Source of the DNA: Poriferisodalis sp965215815
GTDB lineage: Bacteria; Actinomycetota; Acidimicrobiia; Acidimicrobiales; Poriferisodalaceae
DNA: 64,000 nt
Direction of reading: 5' to 3'
Assembly: GCF_965215815.1 (NCBI RefSeq)
Contig: NZ_CBDCEO010000013.1
Location: 992,001 to 1,056,000, forward strand
The translations under genes and the position numbers were made by a program. Within the stretch, counting starts at the first letter, position 1; each line of letters starts with the position of its first letter. The notes under the pieces were generated by a model. It saw only the letters and a program-made list of their open reading frames with translations. It did no database searches and was not told the origin of the DNA. Shown one piece after another: positions 43,984 through 52,212 of this stretch.

Positions 43984-44002
43984 GAGTCGGTGGCCGGGTG
44001 AC

Positions 44003-45322
44003 TCACACGCAGGCAACGAGTTCGCGGCGCGCAGCGGTGTCAAGTGCTTCGAGCGCCGCAGCCGCGCTCGCGCGCCAGCTGAAGCGTTCCGCGCGGCGAG
44101 AGCCGGTATCACCGAGGCGCAGCGCCAGCAGCGGATCGGTGAGGATGTCGGTGACCCGGCGGGCGTAGGTGTCGGCGTCTCGGCCGGCGATGAGATACCC
44201 GGTCTGACTCTCGACAACGTTGTCGCGCAGGCCGCCCACATCGGACGCGACCACTGGTGTCCCGCACGCAGCGGCCTCGAGCGCAACCAGGCCGAACGAT
44301 TCCGAGCGGCTCGGAACCAGGCACACATCGGCCGCTCGGTAGTAGGTCGACAGCAGGTGATGCGGGAGCGGTTCGACGAACCGCACATGGTCGGCGACCG
44401 CCAGGTCGTCAGCCATGGCCCTCAGCCGGGCCAGCGTGGAGGGGCCTTGCGGACCGCTGGGTCCTCCCACGATGACCAGCTGGGCCTGGGCTCCTTCGGA
44501 GGTAGCGGCTCTGGTGGCTGCAAGGGTCTCGACGGCCAATTCGGCGCCCTTGAGCGGCTGGAGACGGCCGACGAACAAGAGCACCGGTCCGGGCGGAAGC
44601 CCGATCGCCGTCCGCGCCGCGTGGCGCTGACCGGGCGCGAACATGGCCCGATTGACGCCGGGGGTCAGCACGTGGACCCGTTCAAGCGGAACGTCGTACA
44701 GCGACCGCAGCTGGCTGGCCTCGGCGTCTCCCGAGGTGAACACGGCGTCGGCACAGTCGATGATCCGCTGTTCCGCGTCGCCGCGGTGGCGCGGCTCGGC
44801 ATCACCGGTGCTCGTCTTGACGCGCCCCAATGTGTGAAAGGTGACTGCGAGGGGCACGTCGAGGCGGTGTTTCAATTCGTGTCCCGCCATGCCGCTCAGC
44901 CAATAGTGCGCGTGGATGGCGTCAACCGGTCGGAGAACGAGTTGCTCGCCGACGTGGTCGGCAAACGCGGCGACCACTGCTGGCAGGTCGTCCTTGTCGA
45001 GCGAGGGAGCGCCAGCATCGACATGGGTGACGCGCACCCCAGGTTCCACTTCCACTTCATCGGGCTGCGACGAGTCGGTGCGCCGGGTGTAGATGTCACA
45101 CTCGACGCCGAGATGCGCCAACGCCGCAGTGAGTTCACGCACGTAGACGTTCAAACCGCCGCCATCGCCGCTGCCGGGTTGGTGCAACGGCGAGGTGTGC
45201 ATGCACAGCACCGCAACCGACGAGACACGGCTGGGCTCGCGGCGCGCCAGCCGGCCTGGGGCGTCGTGTTCGGAGAACCGAGTCGCCCGGTACCCGGGGT
45301 CATCGGATGCGGTGGGAGCCAC
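44003..45322 (-). CDS. mshA: D-inositol-3-phosphate glycosyltransferase (mycothiol synthesis)
   Basis: First enzyme of mycothiol biosynthesis, joining UDP-GlcNAc to inositol-3-phosphate. 439 residues, GT-B fold: N-terminal SGDGGGLNVYVRELTAAL, IHAHYWLSG, TFHTLGRVK, then GRLQPLKGAELAVE and the nucleotide-sugar site PSRSESFGLVALEAAACG. The first ~30 residues are extra and a later GTG start (VSSVAVLCMHTSP) is possible. Indicates a mycothiol-using actinobacterium. Confidence 0.92.
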   Translation of the reverse strand: MAPTASDDPGYRATRFSEHDAPGRLARREPSRVSSVAVLCMHTSPLHQPGSGDGGGLNVYVRELTAALAHLGVECDIYTRRTDSSQPDEVEVEPGVRVTHVDAGAPSLDKDDLPAVVAAFADHVGEQLVLRPVDAIHAHYWLSGMAGHELKHRLDVPLAVTFHTLGRVKTSTGDAEPRHRGDAEQRIIDCADAVFTSGDAEASQLRSLYDVPLERVHVLTPGVNRAMFAPGQRHAARTAIGLPPGPVLLFVGRLQPLKGAELAVETLAATRAATSEGAQAQLVIVGGPSGPQGPSTLARLRAMADDLAVADHVRFVEPLPHHLLSTYYRAADVCLVPSRSESFGLVALEAAACGTPVVASDVGGLRDNVVESQTGYLIAGRDADTYARRVTDILTDPLLALRLGDTGSRRAERFSWRASAAAALEALDTAARRELVACV

Positions 45323-45400
45323 GGTCGATAACGCTACGCAGATCGCCCGACCGGCACGAACTGGCCGGGCAGCGTCAGCGGTTTCGCTCGATTCGAATGT

Positions 45401-46396
45401 TCAGACAGCGAGCAGGCCCAGCCCCCACATCCAAGCCAGCGCGGTGAGGCCCAGCGAATCGATCCTGCGAACTGCCCACTCCCCGCTGAGTCGCAGCCAG
45501 ACTCGCTCACGCGCTCGGGGGCGCTGGCCTGCTCGGGAATCGGCCGGTGCTTGGTTCACGGGGTTCGGCGAGTCCGCCAGCCGGTGCCGCGGCCGCGCCG
45601 CGAAGGCCGTGATGGGCCGGGCTACGGCGGGTCCGATTGGCAGTGTCAGCGCGGCAAGCGCACCGAACTCGATGACGTCAGAGGGCGCGAACGGCGGCAC
45701 GCTCAGACCGGTCAGCGCAAAGATGGCGATCACGGCTGCGACCACACCCACAAACGGGCCCCGCACTCCCGGTGGCCGCCCCGCCGCGGTGACGTGAGCG
45801 CCTGCGTCGTAGGCAGCCGCAGCGGTTACCAGCACCAGGGCCGCACCAAGCGAGTACCGGGCAATCGCTGCCGAGCACGCGGCGGCGACCCCGACATGCA
45901 TCCAGGTGCGAATCAGCAGCCCTGCACGAGCCAGAACAGCCGGTGGCAGTGCATCTTCACTGGCAGTTGCGCCGGCGCCGTTGCGGGCGGCTCGCAACGC
46001 CCCGACCACGATGAAGCTGGCGATGATCGCTGCTCCGAGCACCGCTCCCGCGAGCCGGGTGTCGAGGACGCCCGCGAATCCAACTGCACCAGCGAGCGCG
46101 GCAGCGGGCAATCGATGGTTCACCTCGAGGGTGGCAAACACCGCAGGTGTGTCATCGCCGTCCGGCTGGGACATCGCGTCCGCGCCGCCGCGAATACTCG
46201 CCGCTTGCCAGGCCCCAAGCACGGCAATCGCCGTCATGAGCAGCCCGAACGTCAACGCCCCTGCCCAGATGGCACCCACCAGTGCGGCGTACCACAAGAA
46301 TCCCGCACCGATGCTGGCGTCAGGCAACGCCACTGCGGGGCCGAGCCACAGCACGGCTTGCGGGACGTGCGCCGGTGCTCGGGGAGGCGACGCCAC
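45401..46396 (-). CDS. uncharacterised polytopic membrane protein
   Basis: 331 residues from GTG 46396, 14 bases after the MoaD-like gene. Roughly eight hydrophobic segments lie between residues 10 and 270, with a hydrophilic Arg/Pro-rich loop before a last short helix. A weak resemblance to CDP-diglyceride-synthase-type (CdsA) layouts is seen but no catalytic motif, so no function is assigned. In-frame upstream extension overlaps moaD and is rejected. Confidence 0.6.
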   Translation of the reverse strand: MASPPRAPAHVPQAVLWLGPAVALPDASIGAGFLWYAALVGAIWAGALTFGLLMTAIAVLGAWQAASIRGGADAMSQPDGDDTPAVFATLEVNHRLPAAALAGAVGFAGVLDTRLAGAVLGAAIIASFIVVGALRAARNGAGATASEDALPPAVLARAGLLIRTWMHVGVAAACSAAIARYSLGAALVLVTAAAAYDAGAHVTAAGRPPGVRGPFVGVVAAVIAIFALTGLSVPPFAPSDVIEFGALAALTLPIGPAVARPITAFAARPRHRLADSPNPVNQAPADSRAGQRPRARERVWLRLSGEWAVRRIDSLGLTALAWMWGLGLLAV

Positions 46397-46410
46397 CGTG
46401 CCGCCGCTGC

Positions 46411-46653
46411 TCAACCGCCCGAAACCGGCGGCAGAACGGCGATCTCGTCGCCGGCGCTGAGCCGCGAGTCGGGATCTGCGGGTTCGCCGTTCAGCCAGAC
46501 GCGGCTGGCTGCCAATACGGCGCTGAAACCATCGCCGAAGTTCGTCTTGGCCCATTCGAGCGCGTCGGCGACCGATGAGGCCTCGGTCTGGGTGCTGCCG
46601 ACGCCGGCCGCCTCACGTGCCCCCGCAAAAAGGCGGATCGTCACCGTCGGCAT
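46411..46653 (-). CDS. MoaD/ThiS-like sulfur carrier protein
   Basis: 80 residues with a beta-grasp ubiquitin-like pattern: TVTIRLFAGAREAAGV at the start, VWLNGEPADPDSRLSAGDEIAVLPPVSGG at the end (quoted ends: RLSAGDEIAVLPPVSGG). The terminal Gly-Gly is the site of thiocarboxylation. Typical of the small subunit of molybdopterin synthase, though no other moa genes lie nearby. Confidence 0.88.
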   Translation of the reverse strand: MPTVTIRLFAGAREAAGVGSTQTEASSVADALEWAKTNFGDGFSAVLAASRVWLNGEPADPDSRLSAGDEIAVLPPVSGG

Positions 46654-46704
46654 CGCCGTGATGCTACCGATCGTCTCTGCGACGGCCCGCTACGGTCAGG
46701 CGCC

Positions 46705-47409
46705 GTGACACAGCATTCAGAGTTGTTGGCGGTGCGCCATGGCCAGTCCGAGTGGAATCTGCGCGGCCGCTGGCAGGGACAGGCCGACCCGCCCCTGACA
46801 GGTCTCGGAGAGCGGCAAGCCGAGATTGCCGCCGACGCCCTGGCAGCGACGCTCGCTGCCGCGGACGACAGTTGGCGCACCCCCGTGATGAGTGGTCGCG
46901 ACCTGCACACCGGTCGAAGGGCCTTTGATCTGCCGGCATTCGACCTCATCGTTTCCAGCGACCTGCAGCGGGCACGCCGGACCGCCGAGATCATCGCGAA
47001 GCAGCTCGGCGTCGGCGATGTCGTGACCGACGAATCATTGCGTGAGCGCAGCGCGGGTCCCTGGGAGGGCCTCACCCGGGTCGAGATCGACGAGGGCTGG
47101 CCGGGCGACGTCGCTGCCCGGCGGTGGCCGCCCGGTTTCGAGTCAGAAGACAGCATTGCCCGACGTCTGCTGCCCGCGCTGCAGCGGCACCTGTCGGTCT
47201 GCGGCCGAGTGCTGCTCGTCGGACACGCCGGCGTGCTCAAGACCATCGATGCCCGCGTCGGTCTCGGCGACGAACGGGTGCCGAACCTGGCAGGACGATG
47301 GTTCTGGCTTGACGGAGCCGCTGCAGATGCGAAGTGGTCGTGGGATCAGCTCGAGCCCCGCAACAGAGTCGAGTTGGTGTCCTCCGACGTCGACCTCATG
47401 ATCGAGTAG
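46705..47409 (+). CDS. histidine phosphatase superfamily protein
   Basis: 234 residues, GTG start. The phosphohistidine motif is VRHGQSEWN, and LTGLGERQAE, SSDLQRARRTAEI and LLVGHAGVLKTI complete the catalytic set (two Arg, two His, Glu in LRERSAGPWEG). Phosphoglycerate-mutase-like fold; substrate unknown. Starts divergently from the MoaD gene. Confidence 0.9.
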   Translation: MTQHSELLAVRHGQSEWNLRGRWQGQADPPLTGLGERQAEIAADALAATLAAADDSWRTPVMSGRDLHTGRRAFDLPAFDLIVSSDLQRARRTAEIIAKQLGVGDVVTDESLRERSAGPWEGLTRVEIDEGWPGDVAARRWPPGFESEDSIARRLLPALQRHLSVCGRVLLVGHAGVLKTIDARVGLGDERVPNLAGRWFWLDGAAADAKWSWDQLEPRNRVELVSSDVDLMIE

Positions 47410-47447
47410 CCGCGCCATCGGCTTCGGCGCGCGCTCGGGACCTGTCT

Positions 47448-47636
47448 TCAGCGCTCGGCAAGCCAGGACGTTGCAGCTGCGGGGTCGACATCGGTGTCCG
47501 CCAGCAGGCCCAAGGTCCGTTCAGCTCGTGCCAGGTCGTCCTCCATGGCGTCGAGCTCAGCGTCGCTCAGCAGCTCCGACCCCGTCGGCGAAGTTTGCGC
47601 AGAGACGAGTGGAGACGGCTCTTCGGGCACCGACAT
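47448..47636 (-). CDS. small acidic hypothetical protein
   Basis: 62 residues from ATG 47636 (MSVPEEPSPLVSAQTSP). The C-terminal half, LLSDAELDAMEDDLARAERTL, is a single acidic helix ending with ATSWLAER. Convergent with the phosphatase gene. It lies just upstream of the tRNA on the other strand. No function can be given. Confidence 0.5.
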   Translation of the reverse strand: MSVPEEPSPLVSAQTSPTGSELLSDAELDAMEDDLARAERTLGLLADTDVDPAAATSWLAER

Positions 47637-47710
47637 CAGGCTAGAGCGAGAATCCTCGCCAGTAGCCTCGATACGAGTGCCGGAGGGCCGCATCGGTGCC
47701 TGCGGACGTC

Positions 47711-47783
47711 GGGCCGCTAGCTCATCGGGTAGAGCAGGGGACTTTTAATCCCAAGGTGCCGGGTTCGAGCCCCGGGCGGCCTA
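47711..47783 (+). tRNA. tRNA-Lys (anticodon TTT)
   Basis: Cloverleaf: acceptor GGGCCGC/GCGGCCT (47711-47717 with 47776-47782), D-arm GCTC/GAGC, anticodon loop CTTTTAA (47742-47748, anticodon TTT), T-arm CCGGG-TTCGAGC-CCCGG, discriminator A at 47783. Pair 27-43 is a G-A mismatch, all other stems match. CCA is not encoded in full (ACCG follows). Confidence 0.9.
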
Positions 47784-47810
47784 CCGCAACGACCACGCAG
47801 GCACGACGTC

Positions 47811-47883
47811 GGACCGCTACCTCATCGAGTAGAGCAGGCCTCTGCCAATCCCAAGGTGCCGGGTTCGAGCCCCGGGCGGCCTA
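47811..47883 (+). pseudogene. degenerate tandem copy of tRNA-Lys
   Basis: Exactly 100 bases after the tRNA-Lys and aligned over its whole length, with an identical T-arm and 3' acceptor. The anticodon loop is changed to CTGCCAA (would read GCC) and the anticodon stem GGCCT/TCCCA no longer pairs in two places; the D-stem is CCTC/GAGC. Probably a decayed duplicate rather than a working tRNA-Gly. Confidence 0.75.
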
Positions 47884-47931
47884 CCGCAGAGGACGAACGC
47901 AGCCACGGCACCAGCCGGAGCCTCACCTACA

Positions 47932-48378
47932 GTGCTCGCCGTGGTGGCTGTGCCGATACGACGCCTTGACCCCGACCTTCCGCTGCCGACCTATGCCAAG
48001 CCAGGTGACGCGGGATGCGACCTGCTTGCCGCTGAGACGGTCACGCTCGCTCCGGGCGGGGGCCGGGCCATGGTCCCGACGGGCATCGCCGTGGCGATCC
48101 CGCCCGGTTATGCGGGTTTCGTGCAGCCCCGAAGCGGGCTGGCGTTGCGGCACGGTGTCACATGCGTGAACTCGCCCGGCCTGATCGACAGCGGCTACCG
48201 CGATGAGCTGCGCGTGTTGCTGTTGAATACCGATCCCACCGATCCCTACGAGATCCAGCGCGGCGATCGGATCGCGCAGCTGGTCATCCAGCGCATCGAG
48301 AGGGCCGAGTGGGAAGAGGTGGACGCACTCGACGAGACAGAGCGGGGTCTTGGAGGCTTCGGACACTCGGGACGCTGA
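47932..48378 (+). CDS. dut: dUTP diphosphatase
   Basis: Hydrolyses dUTP to dUMP, keeping uracil out of DNA. 148 residues with all five motifs: KPGDAGCDL, QPRSGLALRHG, VNSPGLIDSGYRDEL, RGDRIAQLVI and the C-terminal P-loop-like ERGLGGFGHSG. Trimeric family. Start uncertain among GTG at 47932, 47941 or 47944. Confidence 0.95.
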   Translation: MLAVVAVPIRRLDPDLPLPTYAKPGDAGCDLLAAETVTLAPGGGRAMVPTGIAVAIPPGYAGFVQPRSGLALRHGVTCVNSPGLIDSGYRDELRVLLLNTDPTDPYEIQRGDRIAQLVIQRIERAEWEEVDALDETERGLGGFGHSGR

Positions 48379-48398
48379 ACCTGGCCGCGGACCCTCCC

Positions 48399-48440
48399 GT
48401 CATGACTGTCACACCCCCTCAGTAGTCATGACGTCATGAC
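48399..48440 (+). promoter_or_regulatory. three GTCATGAC palindromic octamers at the start of the 97-aa gene
   Basis: The self-complementary octamer GTCATGAC is at 48399-48406, 48425-48432 and 48433-48440; the last two are adjacent and the final one contains the ATG at 48436. Such a cluster suggests an operator for a dimeric regulator, perhaps the product itself. Confidence 0.5.
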
Positions 48441-48729
48441 GACGAAGCCACCGACACAGCCGCCGCTCACGCTGTTCGATGTCTCGCAGTTCGAGTTCGA
48501 GGCCGATCCCGACACGAAGACGCCGAATCGTTACGCGACACGGGGGCTGTACGCCCGTGTGTTCGCCTCCGCGATTGCCGCCAGGAGTATCGCTGTCGAC
48601 GCCGATGCGGCAAAGGCCCGTAGGCGGCGCGCTCGGGCACGGCTTGCGAAGCGTCGCTACCTCGCTGACAGCGAGAGCTACGAGCGCATCGAACAGGCCC
48701 GCAGGGGGCTGCACCTCGTGGCCGATTGA
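48436..48729 (+). CDS. hypothetical basic protein
   Basis: 97 residues. The N-terminal part (PPLTLFDVSQFEFEADPD) is neutral to acidic; the C-terminal half is strongly basic and helical (AKARRRRARARLAKRRYL), so nucleic-acid binding is possible. No family recognised. Lies alone between dut and the convergent channel gene. Confidence 0.5.
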   Translation: MTTKPPTQPPLTLFDVSQFEFEADPDTKTPNRYATRGLYARVFASAIAARSIAVDADAAKARRRRARARLAKRRYLADSESYERIEQARRGLHLVAD

Positions 48730-48810
48730 GCCAAGCCGATTGAGCCGGCATCGTTCGTCCAGCGCCCTGGTTCGGGGACTCGGAGGATCAATGCTCGGCC
48801 GACGTGACCG

Positions 48811-49875
48811 TCAGACGCCTGACGGCGATTCGCTCTCAAACAGCGCTAGCGCCAAGCTGAGCTGCTCGTCCGTGCCCAGCACGACCAGCTCGTCGTTCGC
48901 CGCGAGTTGGTGGCCGCCTTGGGGGTTGGTGAGCCAACGGCCGCCACGATGGATTGCCAGCATGCCGCAGCCCGTGCGCTGGGTCAGTTCGAGTTCTGAC
49001 AGGGGCCGACCCACGAAATGGCTTCCCTCGGGTATTCGGTGCTCAAGCAGACGTACGTCCTGGTCGGTCCGGCGGAGGACTTCTTCGAAGTAACCGGCCA
49101 CGCCAGGTCGCAAGGCGATCGCGGCCATACGCGAACCACCGATCTGGTGCGGGTTGATCACGCGGTTCGCTCCTGCCTGGTGCAGCTTCGGCACCGCTCC
49201 CGCCGAGTTCGCACGGGCCACGATGAACAGTCCCGGGCACAGCGAGCGGGCACTCAAAGCAACGTAGAGATTGTCGACGTCGGAATCGAGCGCCAGCACC
49301 ATTGACTTGGCGCGCTCGATTCCCGCGTCACGCAAGGTGCGGTCGTTCGTGGCATCGCCGGGTATGAGAAAGAGATCATCAGCGATGATGTCGGGATCCC
49401 GGTCGATGACCACGACTTCTGTGCCGCCGTCGTCCATGGCCGCAGCAATTGCCCGGCCTACTTGGCCATAACCGCAGATGACCGAATGACCGGAGAGATT
49501 GTCGATGGAGCGCTGCATGCGCCGCCTCCTGAACTGGTCGTCGAGCCGTCCCTCGAACAGCATCTCAATGACGACACCAATCGTGTACAGCGAAGTGCCG
49601 GTACCGAGCAGGATGAGACCGATCGTGAACAGCTGGTACCGACCGCCCACGCCTTCGGGGTCGCCGTAGCCGACCGTCGAGATCGTGATCACTGTCTGGT
49701 AGAGCCCGTCCAGCACGTCGAGCCCCAGCAGCACATAGCCCGTCGTGCCGGCCACCAAGATGGTGAAGAGGACAGCGAGGCCTGCAAGAAGCCGCTGACT
49801 GGGCTCAAGCCCGGACGACGTGAGCCGTCGCCCGGGGCTCTGGCGCGACAGTCTCATGCGAGACAGGCCCTTCAT
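48811..49875 (-). CDS. two-helix potassium channel with TrkA-N/TrkA-C (RCK) domains
   Basis: 354 residues from ATG 49875. Two membrane helices flank the selectivity filter TISTVGYGDPEG; then the NAD-binding RCK domain VICGYGQVGRAIAAAMDDGG with VVVIDRDPD, and the C-terminal TrkA-C domain (GRPLSELELTQRTG). A ligand-gated K+ channel of the MthK/Kch type. Divergent from orn with 51 bases between. The larger in-frame ORF to 50406 is antisense to orn. Confidence 0.92.
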   Translation of the reverse strand: MKGLSRMRLSRQSPGRRLTSSGLEPSQRLLAGLAVLFTILVAGTTGYVLLGLDVLDGLYQTVITISTVGYGDPEGVGGRYQLFTIGLILLGTGTSLYTIGVVIEMLFEGRLDDQFRRRRMQRSIDNLSGHSVICGYGQVGRAIAAAMDDGGTEVVVIDRDPDIIADDLFLIPGDATNDRTLRDAGIERAKSMVLALDSDVDNLYVALSARSLCPGLFIVARANSAGAVPKLHQAGANRVINPHQIGGSRMAAIALRPGVAGYFEEVLRRTDQDVRLLEHRIPEGSHFVGRPLSELELTQRTGCGMLAIHRGGRWLTNPQGGHQLAANDELVVLGTDEQLSLALALFESESPSGV

Positions 49876-49926
49876 CGCCTGCACGCTAGAACGGCCAGCA
49901 CCGTCGGTCGTGCCTACGATGCAGCC

Positions 49927-50550
49927 GTGCTGGTCTGGCTGGATCTCGAGATGACCGGGCTGGATCATCGCCGCCATCGCATCGTGGAGATCGCGACGGT
50001 CATCACCGATGACTCGCTCACCGTCGTTGCCACGGGCCCGTCGCTGGTGATCGGAGCGTCGCGGGCAGATCTGGCCGCGATGGACCCTGAGGTGCACAAG
50101 ATGCACACGGCCACCGGGCTGCTCGATGAGATCGGGACCTCGCAGATCACCGTGACCGAAGCGCAAGAACGCACCCTCGCGTTCGTGATCGAGCACGTTC
50201 CCGAGCCCCGCACGGCGCCGCTGTGCGGCAACTCGATCGGGACCGACCGCCGCTTCTTGGACCAGTACATGCCGGCGCTGGAAGAGCACCTGCACTACCG
50301 GGTCATCGATGTGTCGTCGGTCAAGGAGCTCGCCAAGCGCTGGCGGCCCGAGGTCGCCGAGGCGTGGGCCGGTCTGAGCAGGTCTCGTGCTGGCACCACC
50401 AAGCATCGGGCCCTCGACGATGTGCTGGAGAGCATTGACGAGCTTCGCTTCTACCGCGAGCAGTGGCTGAGATCGGACGTGACCGAGTCCGCCGCCGGAT
50501 CAGTCGCCGGACCGGTTCGGGGTCCTGACCCAGAATCGAACGCTCGTTAG
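49927..50550 (+). CDS. orn: oligoribonuclease
   Basis: DEDDh 3'-5' exoribonuclease for very short RNAs. 207 residues from GTG 49927. ExoI motif VWLDLEMTGLD, ExoII CGNSIGTDRRFLDQYMP and ExoIII KHRALDDVLESIDELRFYR carry the four acidic residues and His. The C-terminal ~25 residues are a low-complexity extension. Typical of Actinobacteria and Proteobacteria. Confidence 0.95.
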   Translation: MLVWLDLEMTGLDHRRHRIVEIATVITDDSLTVVATGPSLVIGASRADLAAMDPEVHKMHTATGLLDEIGTSQITVTEAQERTLAFVIEHVPEPRTAPLCGNSIGTDRRFLDQYMPALEEHLHYRVIDVSSVKELAKRWRPEVAEAWAGLSRSRAGTTKHRALDDVLESIDELRFYREQWLRSDVTESAAGSVAGPVRGPDPESNAR

Positions 50551-50581
50551 AAGGATCAAATAGCTCGCTAGCCTGCAGCCC

Positions 50582-51670
50582 GTGTCGCGTCCCACCCGCG
50601 AGGAGCAGATGCCGCCCGACGGCAAGATCACGGAGCTTGCACCGGACGTGCGCCGGCTGCAGCTGCCCATGACGATGCCGGGCCTCGGGCACGTCAACTG
50701 CTACATCCTCGACGACGACCGCGGCGCCGCTCTCGTCGATCCGGGCCTGCCCGGTCCGGCGAACTGGAAGGCACTGATGGCTGGGCTGGCGCAAGCCGAA
50801 GTTCCGCCCGAGAGAGTCCACTCGATCATCGTCACCCACAGCCACCCGGACCACTTCGGAGCAGCGGGGCGCTTCGCTCGCGAGTTCGGCGCGGACCTGG
50901 TGACCCATCGACGGTTCCGGCTGTGGTGGGACACGGCCGATGAGGACGAAGAAGCGCTCGAAACGGTGTCGTCCGACGGCGAGAACAACGAACTTGTCGC
51001 CGACCCGGTGTACAGCGGGCGCGATACCGGTCCGGGCGGACCCACACCTTGGGGCGGTCAGCGCTACAAGATGCCGCTGCGAGCCAAGGTCGGGTATTTC
51101 GCGATGCGCAATGGCTGGGGCGGTCGCTGGTTCGCCACGCCGCATCCCACCCATCACGTGGAGGACGCCGACCGGATCAAGCTGGCACGACGCGAGTTCG
51201 TGGCGATCCACACGCCCGGGCACACCATCGATCATCTGTGCCTGTTCGATCCTGAGGGTGGGCTGATGATCTGCGGCGACCATGTGCTGCCGACGATCAC
51301 ACCGCACATCTCAGGTATCACGACAGCGCGTGATCCGCTGAAGGACTTCTTCTCCAGCCTCGATCGAGTCGCCACCTTCGACGGCGTCACGATGGGCTTG
51401 CCGGCTCACGGCCAGCCCTTCACCGATCTCGCGGGTCGCGTTGACGACATCAAGCGCCACCACAACGAGCGCCTGGACCTGCTCCGCACCTCATCTGACC
51501 GGCTCGGACGTGCCCCCGTGCAGGACTACATGAAGCAGCTGTTCAAGGAGCGCTCGTGGGGTCCGATGGCCGAGTCAGAGACCTTCGCCCATCTCGAGCA
51601 CCTCCGCTACATCGGCGAAGTCAACGTTTCCCGCCGACCCGACGACGTCCTCGAATACGAGTTCAGCTGA
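50582..51670 (+). CDS. metallo-beta-lactamase-fold hydrolase
   Basis: 362 residues, GTG start. The metal site THSHPDHFGAAG, a downstream His in HTPGHTIDHLC, Asp in ICGDHVLP and LPAHGQPF complete the dinuclear Zn site. The long C-terminal helical part (HNERLDLLRTSSDRLG) resembles glyoxalase II-like family members used on thioesters. Substrate unknown. Follows orn after 31 bases. Confidence 0.88.
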   Translation: MSRPTREEQMPPDGKITELAPDVRRLQLPMTMPGLGHVNCYILDDDRGAALVDPGLPGPANWKALMAGLAQAEVPPERVHSIIVTHSHPDHFGAAGRFAREFGADLVTHRRFRLWWDTADEDEEALETVSSDGENNELVADPVYSGRDTGPGGPTPWGGQRYKMPLRAKVGYFAMRNGWGGRWFATPHPTHHVEDADRIKLARREFVAIHTPGHTIDHLCLFDPEGGLMICGDHVLPTITPHISGITTARDPLKDFFSSLDRVATFDGVTMGLPAHGQPFTDLAGRVDDIKRHHNERLDLLRTSSDRLGRAPVQDYMKQLFKERSWGPMAESETFAHLEHLRYIGEVNVSRRPDDVLEYEFS

Positions 51671-51787
51671 GCGCCCGCGCATGGCAAAGCTCGCTCGGCG
51701 CGGGCGACGCTGCGCGGCGGGCCGAAAACAACTTGACACGACCCGCAGCGAAGTGGTGCTCTTGACGGCACTGCGGCGTATCGTCGG

Positions 51788-52084
51788 GTGACCGCAGCTG
51801 ATCACCTGCCCCGACCATTGGCTCGATTGGATCTCCGGATGTCCGACGTCGGCACCTACAACACGGCGCGTGCCTGCAACGGCCGCGTACGGGTGCCTGC
51901 ACTCGGCGCGCGCTGCGACCAGCAGCCCGTCATGTGGCGTCGCGAGCGCGGCATGGCCATTTGCGGCCGCACTGCGGCCGGCCCCATGCCAACGGTGTTC
52001 CGGCACGCCGTGCGCGTTTTCGGTACCCACCCGACCGCAACCATCAAGCGCCACGGCCTGCGGCCTTCGGAGTGTCTGATGTAG
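51788..52084 (+). CDS. putative regulatory uORF of whiB7
   Basis: 98 codons, GTG start, ending TAG at 52082-52084, 25 bases before the terminator hairpin. The product (Arg-, Pro-rich, ending HGLRPSECLM) has no recognisable fold. Its last codons overlay the 5' arm of the antiterminator, so its translation, not its product, is likely to matter. The true start may be further in. Confidence 0.45.
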   Translation: MTAADHLPRPLARLDLRMSDVGTYNTARACNGRVRVPALGARCDQQPVMWRRERGMAICGRTAAGPMPTVFRHAVRVFGTHPTATIKRHGLRPSECLM

Positions 52085-52117
52085 TCCACTGAGACACCAG
52101 AACTCTCCGAACGGCCG
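52061..52117 (+). promoter_or_regulatory. antiterminator stem, alternative to the whiB7 terminator
   Basis: CGGCCTTCGGAG (52061-52072) pairs with CTCCGAACGGCCG (52105-52117) as 12 base pairs with one bulged C. The 3' arm contains the first nine bases of the terminator stem (52109-52117), so the two hairpins exclude each other. The 5' arm lies in the final codons of the uORF, where a translating ribosome would cover it. Confidence 0.7.
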
Positions 52118-52140
52118 CCGGGACAACCCGGCGGCCGTTC
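52109..52140 (+). terminator. perfect 14-bp hairpin upstream of whiB7
   Basis: GAACGGCCGCCGGG (52109-52122), loop ACAA, CCCGGCGGCCGTTC (52127-52140). A very stable stem; the following tgcgttct is only weakly U-rich, as often in high-GC actinobacteria. It lies between the uORF and the whiB7 ribosome-binding site. Confidence 0.8.
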
Positions 52141-52212
52141 TGCGTTCTCGGCCCAAGCGCGAAATCCACCACCGACCACCACCCCAAACCGGCATCACAA
52201 AGGAGCACACAC

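Larger units (their letters stand above)
51733..52212 (+). promoter_or_regulatory. whiB7 leader region with attenuator layout
   Basis: A TTGACA -35-like box at 51733-51738 follows the AT-rich tract gaaaacaac; a second TTGACG is at 51762. A GTG uORF (51788-52084), an antiterminator pairing and a terminator hairpin precede whiB7 at 52213. No ideal -10 could be placed with 17-base spacing, TATCGT at 51779-51784 being the best. The arrangement resembles the drug-inducible leaders known for whiB7. Confidence 0.7.

Noticed and set aside
45401..46396. Phosphatidate cytidylyltransferase (cdsA)
   Set aside because: Only the general helix pattern fits; the family signature was not found.
47811..47883. 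Functional tRNA-Gly (GCC)
   Set aside because: Anticodon stem does not pair and the body is a copy of the neighbouring tRNA-Lys.
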